64,000 bases of DNA, taken from positions 1,183,001-1,247,000 of the forward strand of contig NC_068339.1 of the NCBI RefSeq assembly GCF_014633365.1. The letters are read 5' to 3'. The notes beneath the pieces are model-generated. The model searched no databases and had not been told where the DNA came from. It was given only the letters and a program-made list of their open reading frames with translations. Positions 33,786-46,450 of the stretch are shown piece after piece. The stretch comes from Diospyros lotus. Lineage: Eukaryota > Streptophyta > Magnoliopsida > Ericales > Ebenaceae. The translations under genes were made by a program, and so were the position numbers. The number at the start of each line of letters is the position of its first letter. Position 1 is the first letter of the stretch.

Positions 33786-34178
33786 TTGAAATCGGTATAA
33801 ATAATTAAATATAGCATTTAAAATTTAATTTTAAATTTAAAAACGAGAGATAAGAATATGTATGCTGACGTAAACACTTTGGGAAATGCTTGCCCAATGA
33901 CTTTGTGAGACATTTCCGTAACTGTGAGTTTGGTTGCAGTAAATGAAGGACTCCTCCTAACAGCACTATATATAAATGCCCTCGGAGAGGAAGAAGTGGG
34001 CAAGAAAGCAAGAAGAGACACAACACAGCAGCATCACCCGCTTCGCTTGGAGTTTACTGTGAGGTGCAGGTACCACAAACAACCAACCACTATATTATAT
34101 TATATTATATGAGGAATGCTACTCACTGTTTATGCAATCTAAGTGTATTTTTTATACTCTATATATATAGGTTGTAAG
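33786..34178 (+). promoter_or_regulatory. Promoter and 5' untranslated region of the JIP23-like gene
   Basis: A TGACGTAA element (33864-33871), the as-1/bZIP-type core common in jasmonate- and salicylate-responsive plant promoters, lies about 100 bases before the TATA box TATATATAAA (33967-33976). The block 33859-33935 resembles cores at 8453-8545, 16636-16710 and 17900-17990. A possible intron in the untranslated leader runs from GTACCA (34070) to TATATATAG (34170), leaving GTTGTAAG before the ATG. That intron is inferred from splice-site appearance only. Confidence 0.6.
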
Positions 34179-34823
34179 ATGGCGTTGAATGAGTCTGGTA
34201 CCCAAAAGGTCTCTAGTGTAGGTCTGATTCAAAATGGAAGGAATGGCGCTCTAACATTTGTGAAGTCCCACGACTTCCAAGGTCGGATCGGAGCAATCCC
34301 GTATCCTCAGGAGATTCCAGATGGCCAGTGGGCAGAATTTGTGCACTCCGGCTACGTTGGAACCACCCCTGAATCTATCGGCGCTGTCGTCTATCGTTGC
34401 AAGAATCCGGACGGGCAACAGTGTGATTGGATGATATGTTGGTTGAACAAACATGGGGATAACTCACGACGCAAGGCAAGTTCCAAATCCCCTCTCAATA
34501 GCTTGTCGATCTACCAGTTGTTGGGATTTGAGTTGATATAATAAACCCACATAATATATACATCTGATCTGATTTACGTAATCTTTTATATATGGATTTG
34601 TGATGTGTGTGTTTGTATGCAGGTTCATACTGAGATCAAGGAAACCGGCCATTATGACAGAGATAATATTTGGAAGGACGTTAAAATTGCGTTGACCACT
34701 AGGGGAGCTCGTCACAGCGAGGCACAGTCGGGGAACTGGTCAGCCACTGTCGATATCTATGCGGCGCCAATTAATGACTGCGATGCATTCGCCATATTCC
34801 AAGGAATAATTCAAGCAAACTAG
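34179..34823 (+). CDS. 23 kDa jasmonate-induced protein-like (JIP23-like), two exons
   Basis: Exon 1 is 34179-34475 (99 codons) and exon 2 is 34623-34823 (66 codons plus stop), 165 residues in total. Recognisable family blocks are LTFVKSHDFQGRIGAIPYP, IPDGQWAEFVHSG, GAVVYRCKNPDGQQCDWM in exon 1 and VHTEIKETGHYD in exon 2. The family is small, soluble and plant-specific. Barley JIP23 accumulates on jasmonate treatment, but its biochemical role is not settled. The joint between exons must fall after codon AAG at 34475, because exon 2 begins at a full codon behind TATGCAG. This makes the 147-bp intron GC-AG (AAG/GCAAGT). Using the nearby GT (34480) would hit a stop at once. No signal peptide or membrane segment is seen. 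The protein is shorter at the N-terminus than the usual 200 or more residues. Confidence 0.88.
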
Positions 34824-34870
34824 AAAGTTTCGACTTAGTCGACATGCTCATCCATCAAATGCAGCGCCAA

Positions 34871-34932
<62 letters not shown>

Positions 34933-35400
34933 GCATGTGTGGGCGATGCATGTACGTACTATATGGTGTGTTAATGGTTAAGGTTTGTAACAAATAATTA
35001 ATAGCATCATTGTGTGTGTGTGTGTGTTGATGCTATTAGCATGATGCCATGTTTAATGGTGTCATAGTTAATAATGTAATGTGTGAGATGTTGTTGTGTT
35101 ATATATTTAGCTTGAATATATTAATGATGATTATATATGAGCGAATGGTATTAAAAATTGTGAAAATGTTGTATTATATATTTGGCTTGAATATATTAAT
35201 GATGATTATATATGAACGAATGGTATTAAAAATTGTGAAAATGTTATGTGGTCATCTAAGTTTGACATTTTATCTTATTGTTGAAAGATGACCGTACAAT
35301 ATGATAAACGCCAACATTTGATGGATCTTTACAAGGGTATATGAGTTTTAAAACTTTTTCAAAACAATAAATAAAGCACAATGGAAGCAAAACAAACCCT
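34824..35400 (+). other. 3' flank of the JIP23-like gene with short repeats
   Basis: A (CT)n-(AT)n-(GTAT)n microsatellite at about 34874-34932 follows the stop codon by 50 bases. A (GT)n run lies at 35013-35027. Two copies of a 75-base unit occupy about 35091-35245. Around 35270-35315 the sequence ATTGTTGAAAGATGACC resembles the start of the promoter-unit relic at 8254, as if the next repeat of an array began here. Confidence 0.6.
35091..35245. repeat. 75-base tandem duplication
   Basis: Two consecutive units (from about 35091 and 35166) differ at only a few positions. Each holds TTGAATATATTAATGATG and ATGGTATTAAAAATTGTG. The open frame through it (35049-35291) is a repeat artefact. Confidence 0.88.
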
Positions 35401-37590
35401 TATTTTAATGACCCGTTATTGGGTCTATATCATGGTTAATGATTTTATTTTATTTTGAAGTATAAATATATTTTTATATATCTTGAATTATAGAGAAATT
35501 TAGAGGTTGAAAATTTAATAAAATGGGTTGAGTTTAATACATAAAGTTGGGGCTAATGTAAAAAGTCTAAAGGCTTAGGATAACTAAAAATTAAATAAAA
35601 CCCATTTCTAATGGATTGGGCCTAAACTATGTGGGTTGTGAATTTAGTTAAATTCAAGTGAATTGGGGTTGGACCTCAAGTGTTGGGCCAAGTTAGAAAG
35701 TAAACTCTTTGGACTTATGTAAGTTGAGCCTAATTAGTAAGAGTTGAATTAATGGGTGGGGCTTGAGCCCATTTGCTATGTGGTGAGATAAATTAAAGAA
35801 AAATATAATTTAATTGTGAAATGTCAATAAAGGGCTTAAGGTCCTTATGTTGAGTGTGAAAAAGGTAAGGGTAAATGGAAAATCGTATAAATGGGTTTGA
35901 TAAAGAAAATGAAAAAAAAAAAAGAGAAATGACAAATATCCCAAAAGGAATATGATAATAATTGTGTTTGTATGCAAATTAAGGGCAAAAAGTTCTTTTG
36001 GTGAGAGACACATGACCCTCTCTTTTTCCTATTTTCCTCTCATTTGTCTCTCAATCATTATATTCTCTCTCTTCTTTCCACTTCCGAGAAGTCTTTCCCT
36101 TCTTGTTTTTCATCTTCTTGATTTTCTCCATTTCCATCTCATTCATTTGAAACTTCAAGGGTAAGTTTCAAGTTGGAAGACAAGTTCTTCTTGATTTATC
36201 TCTATCTAAAGAAATGCAAGTTTTCTTGGATCACATTTTGTTATGCAAGATTTTATCTCTTCTTGAATTTATGTGTAGATTACTTGATCTCTCTTCAATT
36301 TTGAGCATATCTTGCTCACTTCCATGGTTATAAACTATCTTTTCATAAAAATGAAATTTTCTTTTTGATTGTAAAATCTTTGTAAAAATTCTTCAAAATT
36401 TATGGGCCTTGTTGATGTGATCAGTTGGGGCTTGATTTACTCCAAAATCCTTCAAGAAATGACATATTTTTTGTTAGATTAGAGCAACACGATTATTTGT
36501 TGGGTTGTTTTGCATTTTGTCCATATGTTCGATTTGGGTCATGGCAGCCCGCGTATGCTCTATTGTTTTGGGTATAACTTTCAATAGAAATATTTGATTC
36601 GAGATTCGTTTATTGTGTTCTAAACTAGACTCGATAAACTTCAATTTGATACAGGGATTTAATTTTTTGGCTTCTATTCGGTCCCCTTTGTTAATTTCTG
36701 CAAAAAAAATTCATAACTTACTGCTCCATGTAATTCGACATTACTTGGGTTTTTGCGGTATAACGTTCTTTGGTTATATCCGATTTGAAATCGTTTGTTT
36801 TTATGTAAACTAGACATCACAGGCTTCGTTTTAGTATAGAATTTGAAATTTTTGGTCATGATTTGAACTCATAACAACCTTGTTGAATTCTGCCTAGATA
36901 CTATAATTTTACTGTAGTAATTTTGCCTTGCTTGGATTTTTGGGCAATAACTCATTGTGATTATTTTTGATTCTGAATTCAATTATTGTTTCGGAGACTA
37001 GAAATTCGAGGTTTCAATTTGATATATCTTTCATGAAATTTGACTAAGAAACAAGCCCAAAATAGGCCTTCGAATTTACCTTTCGAAATCTAGATTTTTT
37101 TAAAAATTTTGTCTAATTAATTCTTTTTGTATGGGATTTTTCTTAATCATCAATAATTGACATGAAATTGGGATATGCTTATGTGATGTATGATTATATT
37201 GATTTGCACATCTATTATGTTGCATGACGATTATGTCCGTGAGTGAAAAAAAGATATCCTATGAGTGTCTAACACGGGTGAGGTGACCATAAACCCAGTA
37301 GGCAAGACTCAAATTGTTATTGCTTACTGATGTATTTTCATGATACATATATATTCATGTATGGATATATTAGCTGTGAGAGCCTTGGGAATTATGTAAA
37401 AAATTTCTTACTATGAAAATGATTACATGGTATGTATAATAATTACGGCATGAGAAATTAATGTAAATGGAAAACTTATGAATTATGTTATACTAATATC
37501 TTCTCAGAATTGTTGTTTACTCTGTCTTGATTATCCATACATTTGATTCTATATCTCCATGCTTTATAAATATACTTATTGTGTAATATG
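35401..37590 (+). mobile_element. Gypsy-type LTR remnant, family C-like
   Basis: It begins near TTATTTTAATGACCCGTTATTGGG, similar to the minus-strand start of the LTR at 6081-8120. A leader with CT-rich sequence follows (36010-36130), then about 1.4 kb of non-coding sequence. A CACTA-type element begins at 37591. No flanking duplication was found and the 5' end is mutated, so borders are approximate. None of its small open frames look like genes. Confidence 0.4.
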
Positions 37591-40200
37591 CATAACAAGA
37601 AAACAGTGTGTTTGAGATGGATTTTTGTCCGTCAGTAAAGTGCCCATCGCAAAATTTGGGACGAATTTTGAGACAAAATTTTTCCATCTTTAATTGGGAC
37701 AAATTTAGGAACGGATTTTTGAGACGTTTTTTTTTTCATCTCAAATTTGAGACGGATTTAGAGACGGATTTTTTTGTCTCAAAATTGATACAAATTTAGA
37801 GACTTACTTTTCCGTCTCAATTTTGAGATGGATTTTGAGACAAAAATGTCCATCTTTAAAAGGATTTTAGGGCGGCGGAGATGAAGAACGGTGATGTAGT
37901 TTATCTTCAATAGTCGAGAGCCACTGGTTAAATGGTTCTATTGCTGCCCGAACAACTTTTTGTATTTGATCTGATAGTGAGACGGATGACGATGGCTGTG
38001 GCGGTGGCTGTGGTGTTAGTACATAGAAGGAATCGGGGATTATATATGCCTCTGACCCCATCTTATAAACACGACTCTTTTTCTTACCACCCGCAACCTC
38101 CAACCATAAGGATCTATTGTCAATAGTTAGGTGCGAGGGCTGGCCAGCATCACTATTTTTTGAATGGCCAATAGCCGATGACTGTGATGGTGCCTCGTGT
38201 TGTAGTGTCTGAAAGTTAGCCGGCAAGCAACATGGATACATGTATGAAATACATTATACTATAAAAATGCCAGTTAAACATAATAAAATAATATAAAGAC
38301 ACAAGTAATGTACACTTACATAAGTATCCTCGGACCTCTTATCAATGAATCTGGAATTGTCTTTCCTTCTATGTGTCGCAAGGAACAACTTAGCTTGTGT
38401 AGGTTGGCGACTAAATTGTCTCGACTGCAAAGAAAAAAGAAAGCGTTAATGCAAAAATTATTATTTCTTAAAAAATTATAAAATAAAATATAATATTAAA
38501 CATCAAATAATACTAATCTCTTTTTATGCTTAGACATGGGTATGGAACCACATGTATGCATACTACCTCCGACGTCTGAAGCCCTATTATTCTTTCATTT
38601 TTCGGACTTATTCTTGAATTCTATAGAATTTCAATAGTCCTTTAGGGCTTCAAATACAGAAATCAAGATCCACGAGAGTTTTTTATTCAAATCTTTTCTG
38701 ACACGAAATAAAATATCGGTTATACGATCAGAGACCGTCTTTCCAAAATTAGCCCTGATTTGATGTTCCAAAGCACTATCTCAAGACCATTTTTTCTGTA
38801 ATGTTAAGACAAAGTAAAAGTTTAAAAAAATCAATTATATATCAAAATGCAAGGGTTTTTCATAGCAAGCATTTATAACTCATATAATACACATGATAAA
38901 AAATATTCATGTATGCACTTGTGGAACATTTATTTGTAAGCCTTTTTATTCCTGAGACTTAAGGTTAAATACATATACTAAGAAAAACCTTTTCTAAGCA
39001 ATAATAACACAGTTAGACATACATAAATGGATACTATTATAAAAAAAATACAAGGATACAAATAATAAAAAATATTTAAATAAAAGATATGAGTATTATT
39101 TTATTGTGAATTTGGATAAGTTTTTTACCAAACTGTCTTCATACCATTCATGTCTTCATACCATTCACTTGATTGTAAGTCGTAGGTAATTTAAATTTAG
39201 ACATTACAAAAGCAAATCATCAACCATAGATATACTAAAAAAACACATTATCTTAAACTCATCATACCACATATCTCTGACAATAGGGTCTGTTTTCTTC
39301 CAACTCGAGTATGGCCCTCAAACTTACTTTGAATGATTTAAGAAATATCTTGTTTGCACAAATTATTATCAAACCTGTTAAAACACACATTAGTTTGTAA
39401 AGTAATATGTTAAAATGAAAATTTCTTTGTTTAAGTTAAAATTGATTAGTAAGATAATGAATACTTACAAGAAATCCAACGGACATATCATCGGACGGTT
39501 TTCAAGGGTGATAGTGGGCCTGGATGAACCCCAGACTTCAGTGGGCATGGAAGAAGGCCCATCATAGTTGGGGTGGGGTGTCTGTGGGCTAGGGGAATCA
39601 AATCTCATATTAGTGGACGGAGATAAATGTCCCCCTGCAAAAACATATGATTGTGAAGGATTTAACATGCAAAGTAATGAATAAGCTAAAGATAGGGTGT
39701 AGGGTGTACCAATGTGCTCCTCCCCATCAATGTCTCTGAACTAACGACGCCGCATAAACTGACCATATGATGATTTGTGTGCCATATTCTGCCATACAAG
39801 ACAAAGAACAGTTAATAGGCATTTGATGAGAACTTTTAAATATTTTCGAAATAAAATATGATTTATCATGTACAAAAATAGTTTATATATATTTATGATC
39901 TCGTGTTTAAAATTGTGTTTTTGAACTAACATAAATATATGCAACATCTTGTAAGAAAAAAACATCCCACAAAAATATTACAATTCAATATATGCAACAT
40001 CATCAATTCTCAATGCATCAAATACTTCATAAAATCACAAGAAAATTCATCTCATATATCTCATCAAGTCATTATACTATAATTTCATTGAACAAAAAAT
40101 ATCATTTTAGTGATATTATAACAAAAAATATATTAATAAGAGATAAATGAAACTAGAACATGCAAATGAAGAAGCGACAGTAACATATCCTATGTAGACA
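37591..40200 (-). mobile_element. Decayed CACTA (En/Spm-type) transposon
   Basis: The left end CATAACAAGAAAACAGTG (37591-37608) resembles the CACTACAAGAAAA terminus of plant CACTA elements. It is followed to 37870 by subterminal repeats around GAGACGGATTT and its complement. Minus-strand exon remnants of a Ptta/En/Spm-type transposase follow (see separate entry). The opposite terminus was not found, so the right border (about 40200) is a guess. Confidence 0.6.
37867..39790 (-). pseudogene. Ptta/En/Spm-type (Transposase_24) plant transposase remnant
   Basis: Read on the minus strand from high to low coordinates, exon-like blocks are: 39740-39790; 39465-39668 (Pro/Ser-rich); 39290-39470 (an SKFEG-containing block); 38490-38820 (RANFGKTVSDRI, an in-frame stop in the preceding codons); 38318-38430 (QAKLFLATHRRKDNSRFID); and the C-terminal block 37867-38241 (SLWLEVAGGKKKSRVYKMGSEA). 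The KKK-x-RVY-x-MGSEA and THRRKD-x-SRF motifs are characteristic of this family. Nonsense and frame changes show that it is inactive. Exon borders are approximate. Confidence 0.68.
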
Positions 40201-40872
40201 ACATATCCTTAGATAATGTTTAGTCCTCTAATTTCAATAACTTCATAAATAGTCCCAGTACGTCGCCCCTTCAACCAAAGCATTCCTTTTACATTTAACA
40301 AAAAATATTTTTTGAATATTTGATTACATAATTTGTGCGTATGTTTACTAGCAAGACAAAAACTCCATTCAAAGTTGGAAAAACACAAATGCTATTATAT
40401 ATACAGTATTTGAACATTTAACAACCCCCCCACCCCTCCCCCCCAAAAAAAGGTTAGAAAAGTTTCCTATGTTTGGAAATATATATAAAAAAAAAACTAA
40501 TTTCTTAGTGTTTGACTACAACTACATAGTTGATTATGAGTTCCTTTTGCCTTAACCAAAAACTAAAAAAATAAAAAAGAAACCATCATTTTCATATGTA
40601 ACTAAAACTCTTGATTACTCTAAACAAAGTTTTCAAAAAGCTACCCAACTCATGATATACACACACACACACACACACTAATTGCTATTAAAATTATATG
40701 AAGTAACATTCAAAAACACGTTACGTACGTGTCCAAGATGAAAGAAAGTTCGTGGCACACATGTAGCAGCATCAGGCAAGTTGCTAGGTTAGAGAGAAAG
40801 ATGACCAACTCTTAAGGAAATAATTAATTAGATAAAACTCAGCCATTTTATGAGCATAGATAAGAATGTTTG
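39981..40872. other. AT-rich spacer with microsatellites
   Basis: A C-rich stretch followed by A-run lies at about 40424-40450 and an (AC)n run at 40661-40678. A minus-strand block at about 40205-40290 has a short open stretch (NVKGMLWLKGRR) that may be another exon remnant of the CACTA transposon. Nothing else is supported. Confidence 0.4.
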
Positions 40873-43800
40873 TGTTGCGGAAACTCTCTACAAAACAAAC
40901 GGGTTAGTGCAATAACATCGAACTAGATTTAATCGAACGTAGAGAACTGTTATATATGAGCCATAAAGACCAATTCTAGTGATATAAATGGACTCGATCT
41001 TGTAATTCTTTAAATATTATTTAATGGCAAGTTTATGTTTTATTTAAATTGCAATATGGTTTAAATTATAAAACATACATCCATTAGTATAATAAGGAGT
41101 GGATACCATTCTTAAGAGTTAAGAATACGAGTTACGGATAATCCATAGTTCGTTATACTATAAACATATTTTTGGCCGTAGAATTCCTAATCTGGATAAT
41201 AGCAACTCGTAAAGGCCAGCACACCATCTTCTTCCTTATTCAGTATGAGATACTGAAAGATAAGGTTGACGAGTCTTGTGGTATTTTGTATGAGATATAA
41301 AAGGAAGATGAGTGGGTGCTCGTTACAAGAACGAGTTCATTGAACGAGACTGTTAACATTAAATCACATGGATTATTTCTCACGAGTCAATGATTTAATG
41401 TTAGCTGTGATTTTGCAACTAGTCCTTAGACTTGAGATGACATGGATATCTGTGTATTGATGGATTAGGATATCAGTGATGTTATGTGATTGTTCTAATC
41501 ATGAATAATCATACGTATCTATGTGCCTGATTTAGTGATACATAAGGTATGTGTGCATTAGACATGGAATCTATTACCTCGAGATTTATGAGGAAGATAT
41601 CCTATACGATCTAATAATCACTTGACGATAAATCCTTGGCCGAGGTAATATGTGTTGGAAATGTATGCCCTAAAGACACGTTTTGTTTAATTTATGGTAA
41701 TGATGTTTCTTTTATTCAGTTTATGGCACATATATTGTTTGCATTTAATTGTTGGAAAAGTGTTCATGCTATTAAGTAAGTGATTCATGTGATGGGTCGT
41801 TCTTCACAGTTAGGCATGAATCATGGGTACTTAATAAGCAAGAAAATATTACTCTTGATCTTTTGACAGAACTGGGCATTCTATCATGATAAGATCATTG
41901 TGCAATAGATCCTAATGGTGGATGGCTTGCCTTAGCCAGTAAACAGTCCGTTTACTCTAATTGTACAAGCGCATTTGGAATGCGTAGAGAGGACCTGTGA
42001 TAGAAGCTAATGACAAAGTACTAATAATCATGGAGCTAGTCTATCACTGCTACTACGTGGACGAGTACTCTAATACTTGAGTATTGGTTGGTGGTCTAGT
42101 GAACCCAGAGCTATATTCTTAGATTCATTGTAGGTGAGGTCTATCAAAGATCAATAACCTTTTGAGTTGGGAGTATGGTTTCTAATTAGCTGAGACAGAC
42201 TGATACAAGATAGTTTCTGTGATTCACCCCCTTGTGATTGTCCAAGAATAATCAAATAATCCAGGGCCCTGGGAACGTGACTTAAGAGTGTGTGCTTCTG
42301 GGTAGCTCCCAGTGATAAGCAAGTACATTCGAGTAGTCACGGATTATTGGATTGGTGATCTAAGGATGGTAGAAATCATTTAGAGAGGTGTTAGTACATT
42401 ATTCCTTTCTAAATGATGGGTGTTACACAGATGGGTATTTTCGTCATTACACTAGTAGGTCAAAGACGTGGCATATGCAAAATTATTCGTGGGGTCAGTG
42501 TTACCATATGGTGATAATTGGAACACTTAGAATGACAAAATATAGCTACTAGGTAGCAGGGATATTTTGGTTATTTTAGTAGCCGTGAATAATTTGTCTT
42601 TTGGTCCCCGGGGTAGCTCGATGTAACTCATGTATTTTTTAATACATTTGGCTTGTTGGATGAATTACATTGAGAGAGAATTATTTTATTCAGAATGGTC
42701 CATAATTAATTGGGCTAGAATAAAATAATAGTTCATTAGGGTTTTTAATTAATTAATTGGGCTAACCCAATTAGAAAATTAATTAAATGATCTTGGCCCA
42801 TTAGGGTTTGGCCCACTAGGGTTTTAACCCTAGGGTTCTCCCTATATATTCTCTCATTATTTGTTTTTTCATCTAAGTCGTTTTTCATTCTTCTTCACCG
42901 AAGAGAGGCCACGAGTTCGAGTCATACTCCGGAAGATCGAAAGGGTGCGTTTGAGTTCTGATGCGACGGAGCCGAAGGCTAGCAGGACAGCCGTCGTCTC
43001 CACCACGTGAAGAAGCTCCCATCGCTCCATTCCGTCCGGTAATCCGCCGCAAAAGTAAGTCTCTTAGATTCTAATCAATACGAGGAACGGTTTTGATTTT
43101 AAAACGCTTCCGTTGCATGCTTTGTTTCCTCGTTTATGATCCTTCAATATGACGATGGAATTTGTTCCATACGGGTTGTGTCATAATTAGTCAAGATTGA
43201 TTTTGGATTTGGTCATATGACGAGATTAAGAGATTCGACCTACTGACCATGATCTTATATCTTGTCGGGATATAGGATGATAGAGGGACCGTATTGTATG
43301 GTAACGTAGTAAAAGGTTCACAATACCCACTTCACAATAAATTGGGTAATCATGACATATTGCTAGATGTCACTCATGATTTACGAGAATTAATCGTTCA
43401 TTATTCTCGTTGCCAATTTATTTGTGAACCCAGAAAGTCCCACCCAAAAGAAATTACTTTCAAAGAGAAAATAGATAAATTAGTAATTTTATAATTACTA
43501 ATAATAGTGCATTATTTATTGGATAAATAAGAATAATTAAATAATTATATCATGAATATAATTATTTGATCATTAATTGGGTTGGGCCTTTTGTTAGCAC
43601 ATTAGGCTTAATCCAATGGCACTACTGGATTTAGTTTAACACTATTGGATTGGGCTTAGCCCAATTACATTAAATGGAATGGGCTTGAGAAGCCCAACCC
43701 ATTTAATGTATATATAAACTCTCCATCTCTTCATTTACTTCACTTGATGTCTTCTTGAATCACTTGAAGGTTGAGAGAGTTTTGAAGAAGTGTTCTTGAA

Positions 43801-44078
43801 TCCAAAGAGGTAAGTTAGAAATTTTTGTGAAAAATTTCTTTACTTATCATTCTCTTTGAAATTCTTGGATAGAAGTGATTTCGGGTGGACCGACTCGGCA
43901 TCCTACACTTGGAGGATTAAACGGCGAGAAATCTAATGGTGAAATCGGATTTCATCAAAGAGGTAACATTTCGTTTTTGTTTCCAATTTTATTAAATCAT
44001 AATTTTGGAAAAATGAGATACCTGAAAACTAAATTTAATTTTCGCTGCGCATATAATAAGATCTATGTAATCCCAACA
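40873..44078 (+). mobile_element. Copia-type LTR, split by another solo LTR
   Basis: It starts TGTTGCGGAAACTC and ends CGCTGCGCATA...AATCCCAACA. The outer sequence continues smoothly across the inserted LTR at 41653-43146: ...CCGAGGTA-ATATG before it and ATATG-ACGATGGAATTTG after it. A TATA box TATATATAAA lies at 43709-43718 after repeated GGGCTTRGCCCAAT motifs, giving the plus orientation. Without the insertion it is about 1.7 kb. No matching duplication flanks it (GTTTG against AAAAT), so it may be a recombinant or its borders may be off by some bases. Confidence 0.6.
41653..43146 (+). mobile_element. Solo LTR, copia-type
   Basis: It starts TGTTGGAAATGTATGCCC and ends GATCCTTCA, with a perfect duplication ATATG (41648-41652, 43147-43151). 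It is 1494 bp long. A TATA-like CTATATATTCTC lies near 42843 after AGGGTTTTAACCCTAGGG. Such ends are common for plant copia LTRs. There is no coding content. Confidence 0.9.
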
Positions 44079-45037
44079 AAAATAATACACAAAGTATCGA
44101 TAACAGCAACAAGAAGATGGACACAAAGTAAAAAACTCCCTGTTTAAATTCGTCCAAGGCTTAGATCTGAAGAATCTGTTCACCACTTTGGTAACGCCAA
44201 ATAATAGGAACCACAAGCCACAACAAAACCCTCACACCAAAAGCCCAAAAAGCCCCAACACCTCTCGGCCGAACACAAACGAAGCCCTCTCTCACCCAAT
44301 CGATCAAAGCCACAAATAGTAGGTTACCACAGAAGGTAGATCGGTCATAAAGACAGATGGTAGAAAGCCCAAAGCAAAGAGAAAAGCTTACTGAGAATGG
44401 ATGATAGAAACCCCCTTAATAGGGCATGCACATCGACAACAAATCGACTAAGATCAACAAAGAAGGATGCGACCTCTCAACATGGAAATAGACATCGGAC
44501 CGAGATGGAAACGAAGCCATGGAAGATCAACCACGAAGAAAGCAATTGACCAAGCAAGGAAACAAGAGAGAGAGGCTAGGGTTCGGCCGAGGAAGGAAAC
44601 ACCAAGAGAATGAGCTGCACAAAGGGCCTTTTATATGTGGGCTTAGGGCTTAGGCACAAGAGGACTTTTGGGCTCAGAACAGTGGACTTTTCCCACTTGA
44701 GTAAATGGACCAAGGCTAGTTTCTCCTCTAAAGTAGGAATAGGGTTTGTCGTTCGACTTTTAAAATGGGCTGCCTAAAAGTGGTGACGGACTTGGGTTCT
44801 TCAATCTCGGGTCCAAGCCTATGAAGATAAAACCCACCTGAAAAATCGTCACAGTCTTGGGCCTCATTAGGAAACACAAAACCAACAGTTTGTTCAGGAC
44901 CCACCCAAACAAACCCAGTTATTTACTTTTTCAAGATCAAAGTCCAAGTCCCACTCTGCCAAGCTCCAAGAAAATTGACAGTGTCCCGTGTGCAACCCTT
45001 TTACTACATGACTGACCCACAATATCACTATATACAT

Positions 45038-45070
<33 letters not shown>

Positions 45071-45811
45071 CGATTCATATGCTTTGTTCACCATAAGCAC
45101 CCTAGCTGTGAGTAATTTTTCTTACTTTTATATGCTTAAACCTTTCTAGGTAAGTGACTGCTAGTTGATCTTTCCTTCAGACAACCTTTAGATATACCGA
45201 TTTCATGAGGCTTGTAACTGCAATTAGCCTTTGGGTTAATTTGTCTCATGTCTGTCTTACACTTTAACACATATCTTGTAATTTCCTGTGCCTTATCACA
45301 TGTGCAGTGAATTCAAACAGATGTAGTTTTTGAGAGAGCAGAAAGAATATATAGTAATTAAAGATGGGTTTATGTCTTTCTTAGGGTTGTTTCATGTAGG
45401 AATGTTGACTATACATAAGAGAAATCATACTCAAATTTATATGTTAGATTCTAGTATCCATACCTGAATCTTGCTCACTTATCTTTCATGTGACGGCAAG
45501 GGCAAGGGTGAGGGCAGCGACCTACGGTGGCTGATCGAGCGGCAGAGGCGATGGCTGCGATACTGAGTGAGGGCGAGCGACAGAGGCCAAGAGAGAAGGT
45601 GAGCACAGGCTAGCGACGAGGCTAAGGGCAACTGGGCTACAGTGACGAGTAACTGCGGCCAGCGAGGGAGTGGCAAGGGTGGTGACTGCGATGGCGGCGA
45701 GGGTTGCGGTGAGGGCTACAGCGAGCGGCGAGCAACACAAAGAGGGGCACTAAAAGTACTTAGGCTTGGCAGGGGAGATGGGGAAATAGCATGGGTTTGT
45801 AGGAGGGAGGG
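44079..45811. other. Non-coding region of unclear origin
   Basis: 44100-44900 looks like decayed transposon leader sequence, with no recognisable domain. An (AC)n-(AT)n microsatellite lies at about 45037-45070. 45100-45480 is intron-like, with several AGGTAAG and GTGCAG strings, but no exon could be supported. 45490-45780 is GC- and purine-rich with overlapping low-complexity open frames on both strands, which are not called as genes. Confidence 0.4.
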
Positions 45812-46450
45812 TGTAATATCCCGAAATTTTAGAATAAATAATAATTATTCAAATCGGTGGTTGAGGACATTATTGAATATTTGAGAATTTAAGAGGAAGT
45901 ATTTATTTTTGTGATTTTGAGGAAAATAAGGAATTAAAGGTAATTAATTAAATTATTTATAAATGGTTAATAATTAATAATTATTGTATTTGTGGTGATT
46001 ATTGAATATTTGTGGGTTAAAAGTAAATATTAATTTATTTGGGTATTTGGAGATTTTAGAGAAAAAAATGATTTATATTGTTTTGAAGAAATAGGAAATT
46101 AAGATAATTAATTACTTTATTTGGGAATATTTATGAAAATAAGGAAATATTAAAATAAATTAAATTGGGAGATTTTTGAAAATTTTGGGGTGAAAGTGTA
46201 ATAAAGGGAAAATGAAGTTCGGGTGTGTGTATAATTAGTGGAAGTTGAGGGTATTAAAATGTAAAAAATCTAGAAGTGATTGAGAGTCACTTTAAAATTA
46301 ATTTAGAGTGTACATAGGATGAAGGAGTTGGCTAGCGCAAGTGGCACGCGTGCGTGTAGGCGTGGGAGAGGTCGTAGGTTCAATCAACGGGGTGCGCGCG
46401 CTAGGGGGATTTTGCTGAATTTTTCAGCATAAAGACCCTCGAAACGATGT

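Noticed and set aside
34605..34823. Separate 72-codon gene starting at the ATG at 34605
   Set aside because: That ATG lies in the intron; the coding part from 34623 is exon 2 of the JIP23-like gene.
43294..44147. Open frames of 66 and 90 codons in the copia-type LTR
   Set aside because: They lie inside an LTR, with no domain or codon signal.
45100..45480. Intron-containing host gene
   Set aside because: Splice-like strings occur, but no coding block of recognisable character could be joined to them.
45479..45884. Possible short gene in GC-rich DNA
   Set aside because: Open frames on both strands are low complexity (Gly/Arg or Ser/Leu/Pro-rich) and none is supported by splice or domain signals.
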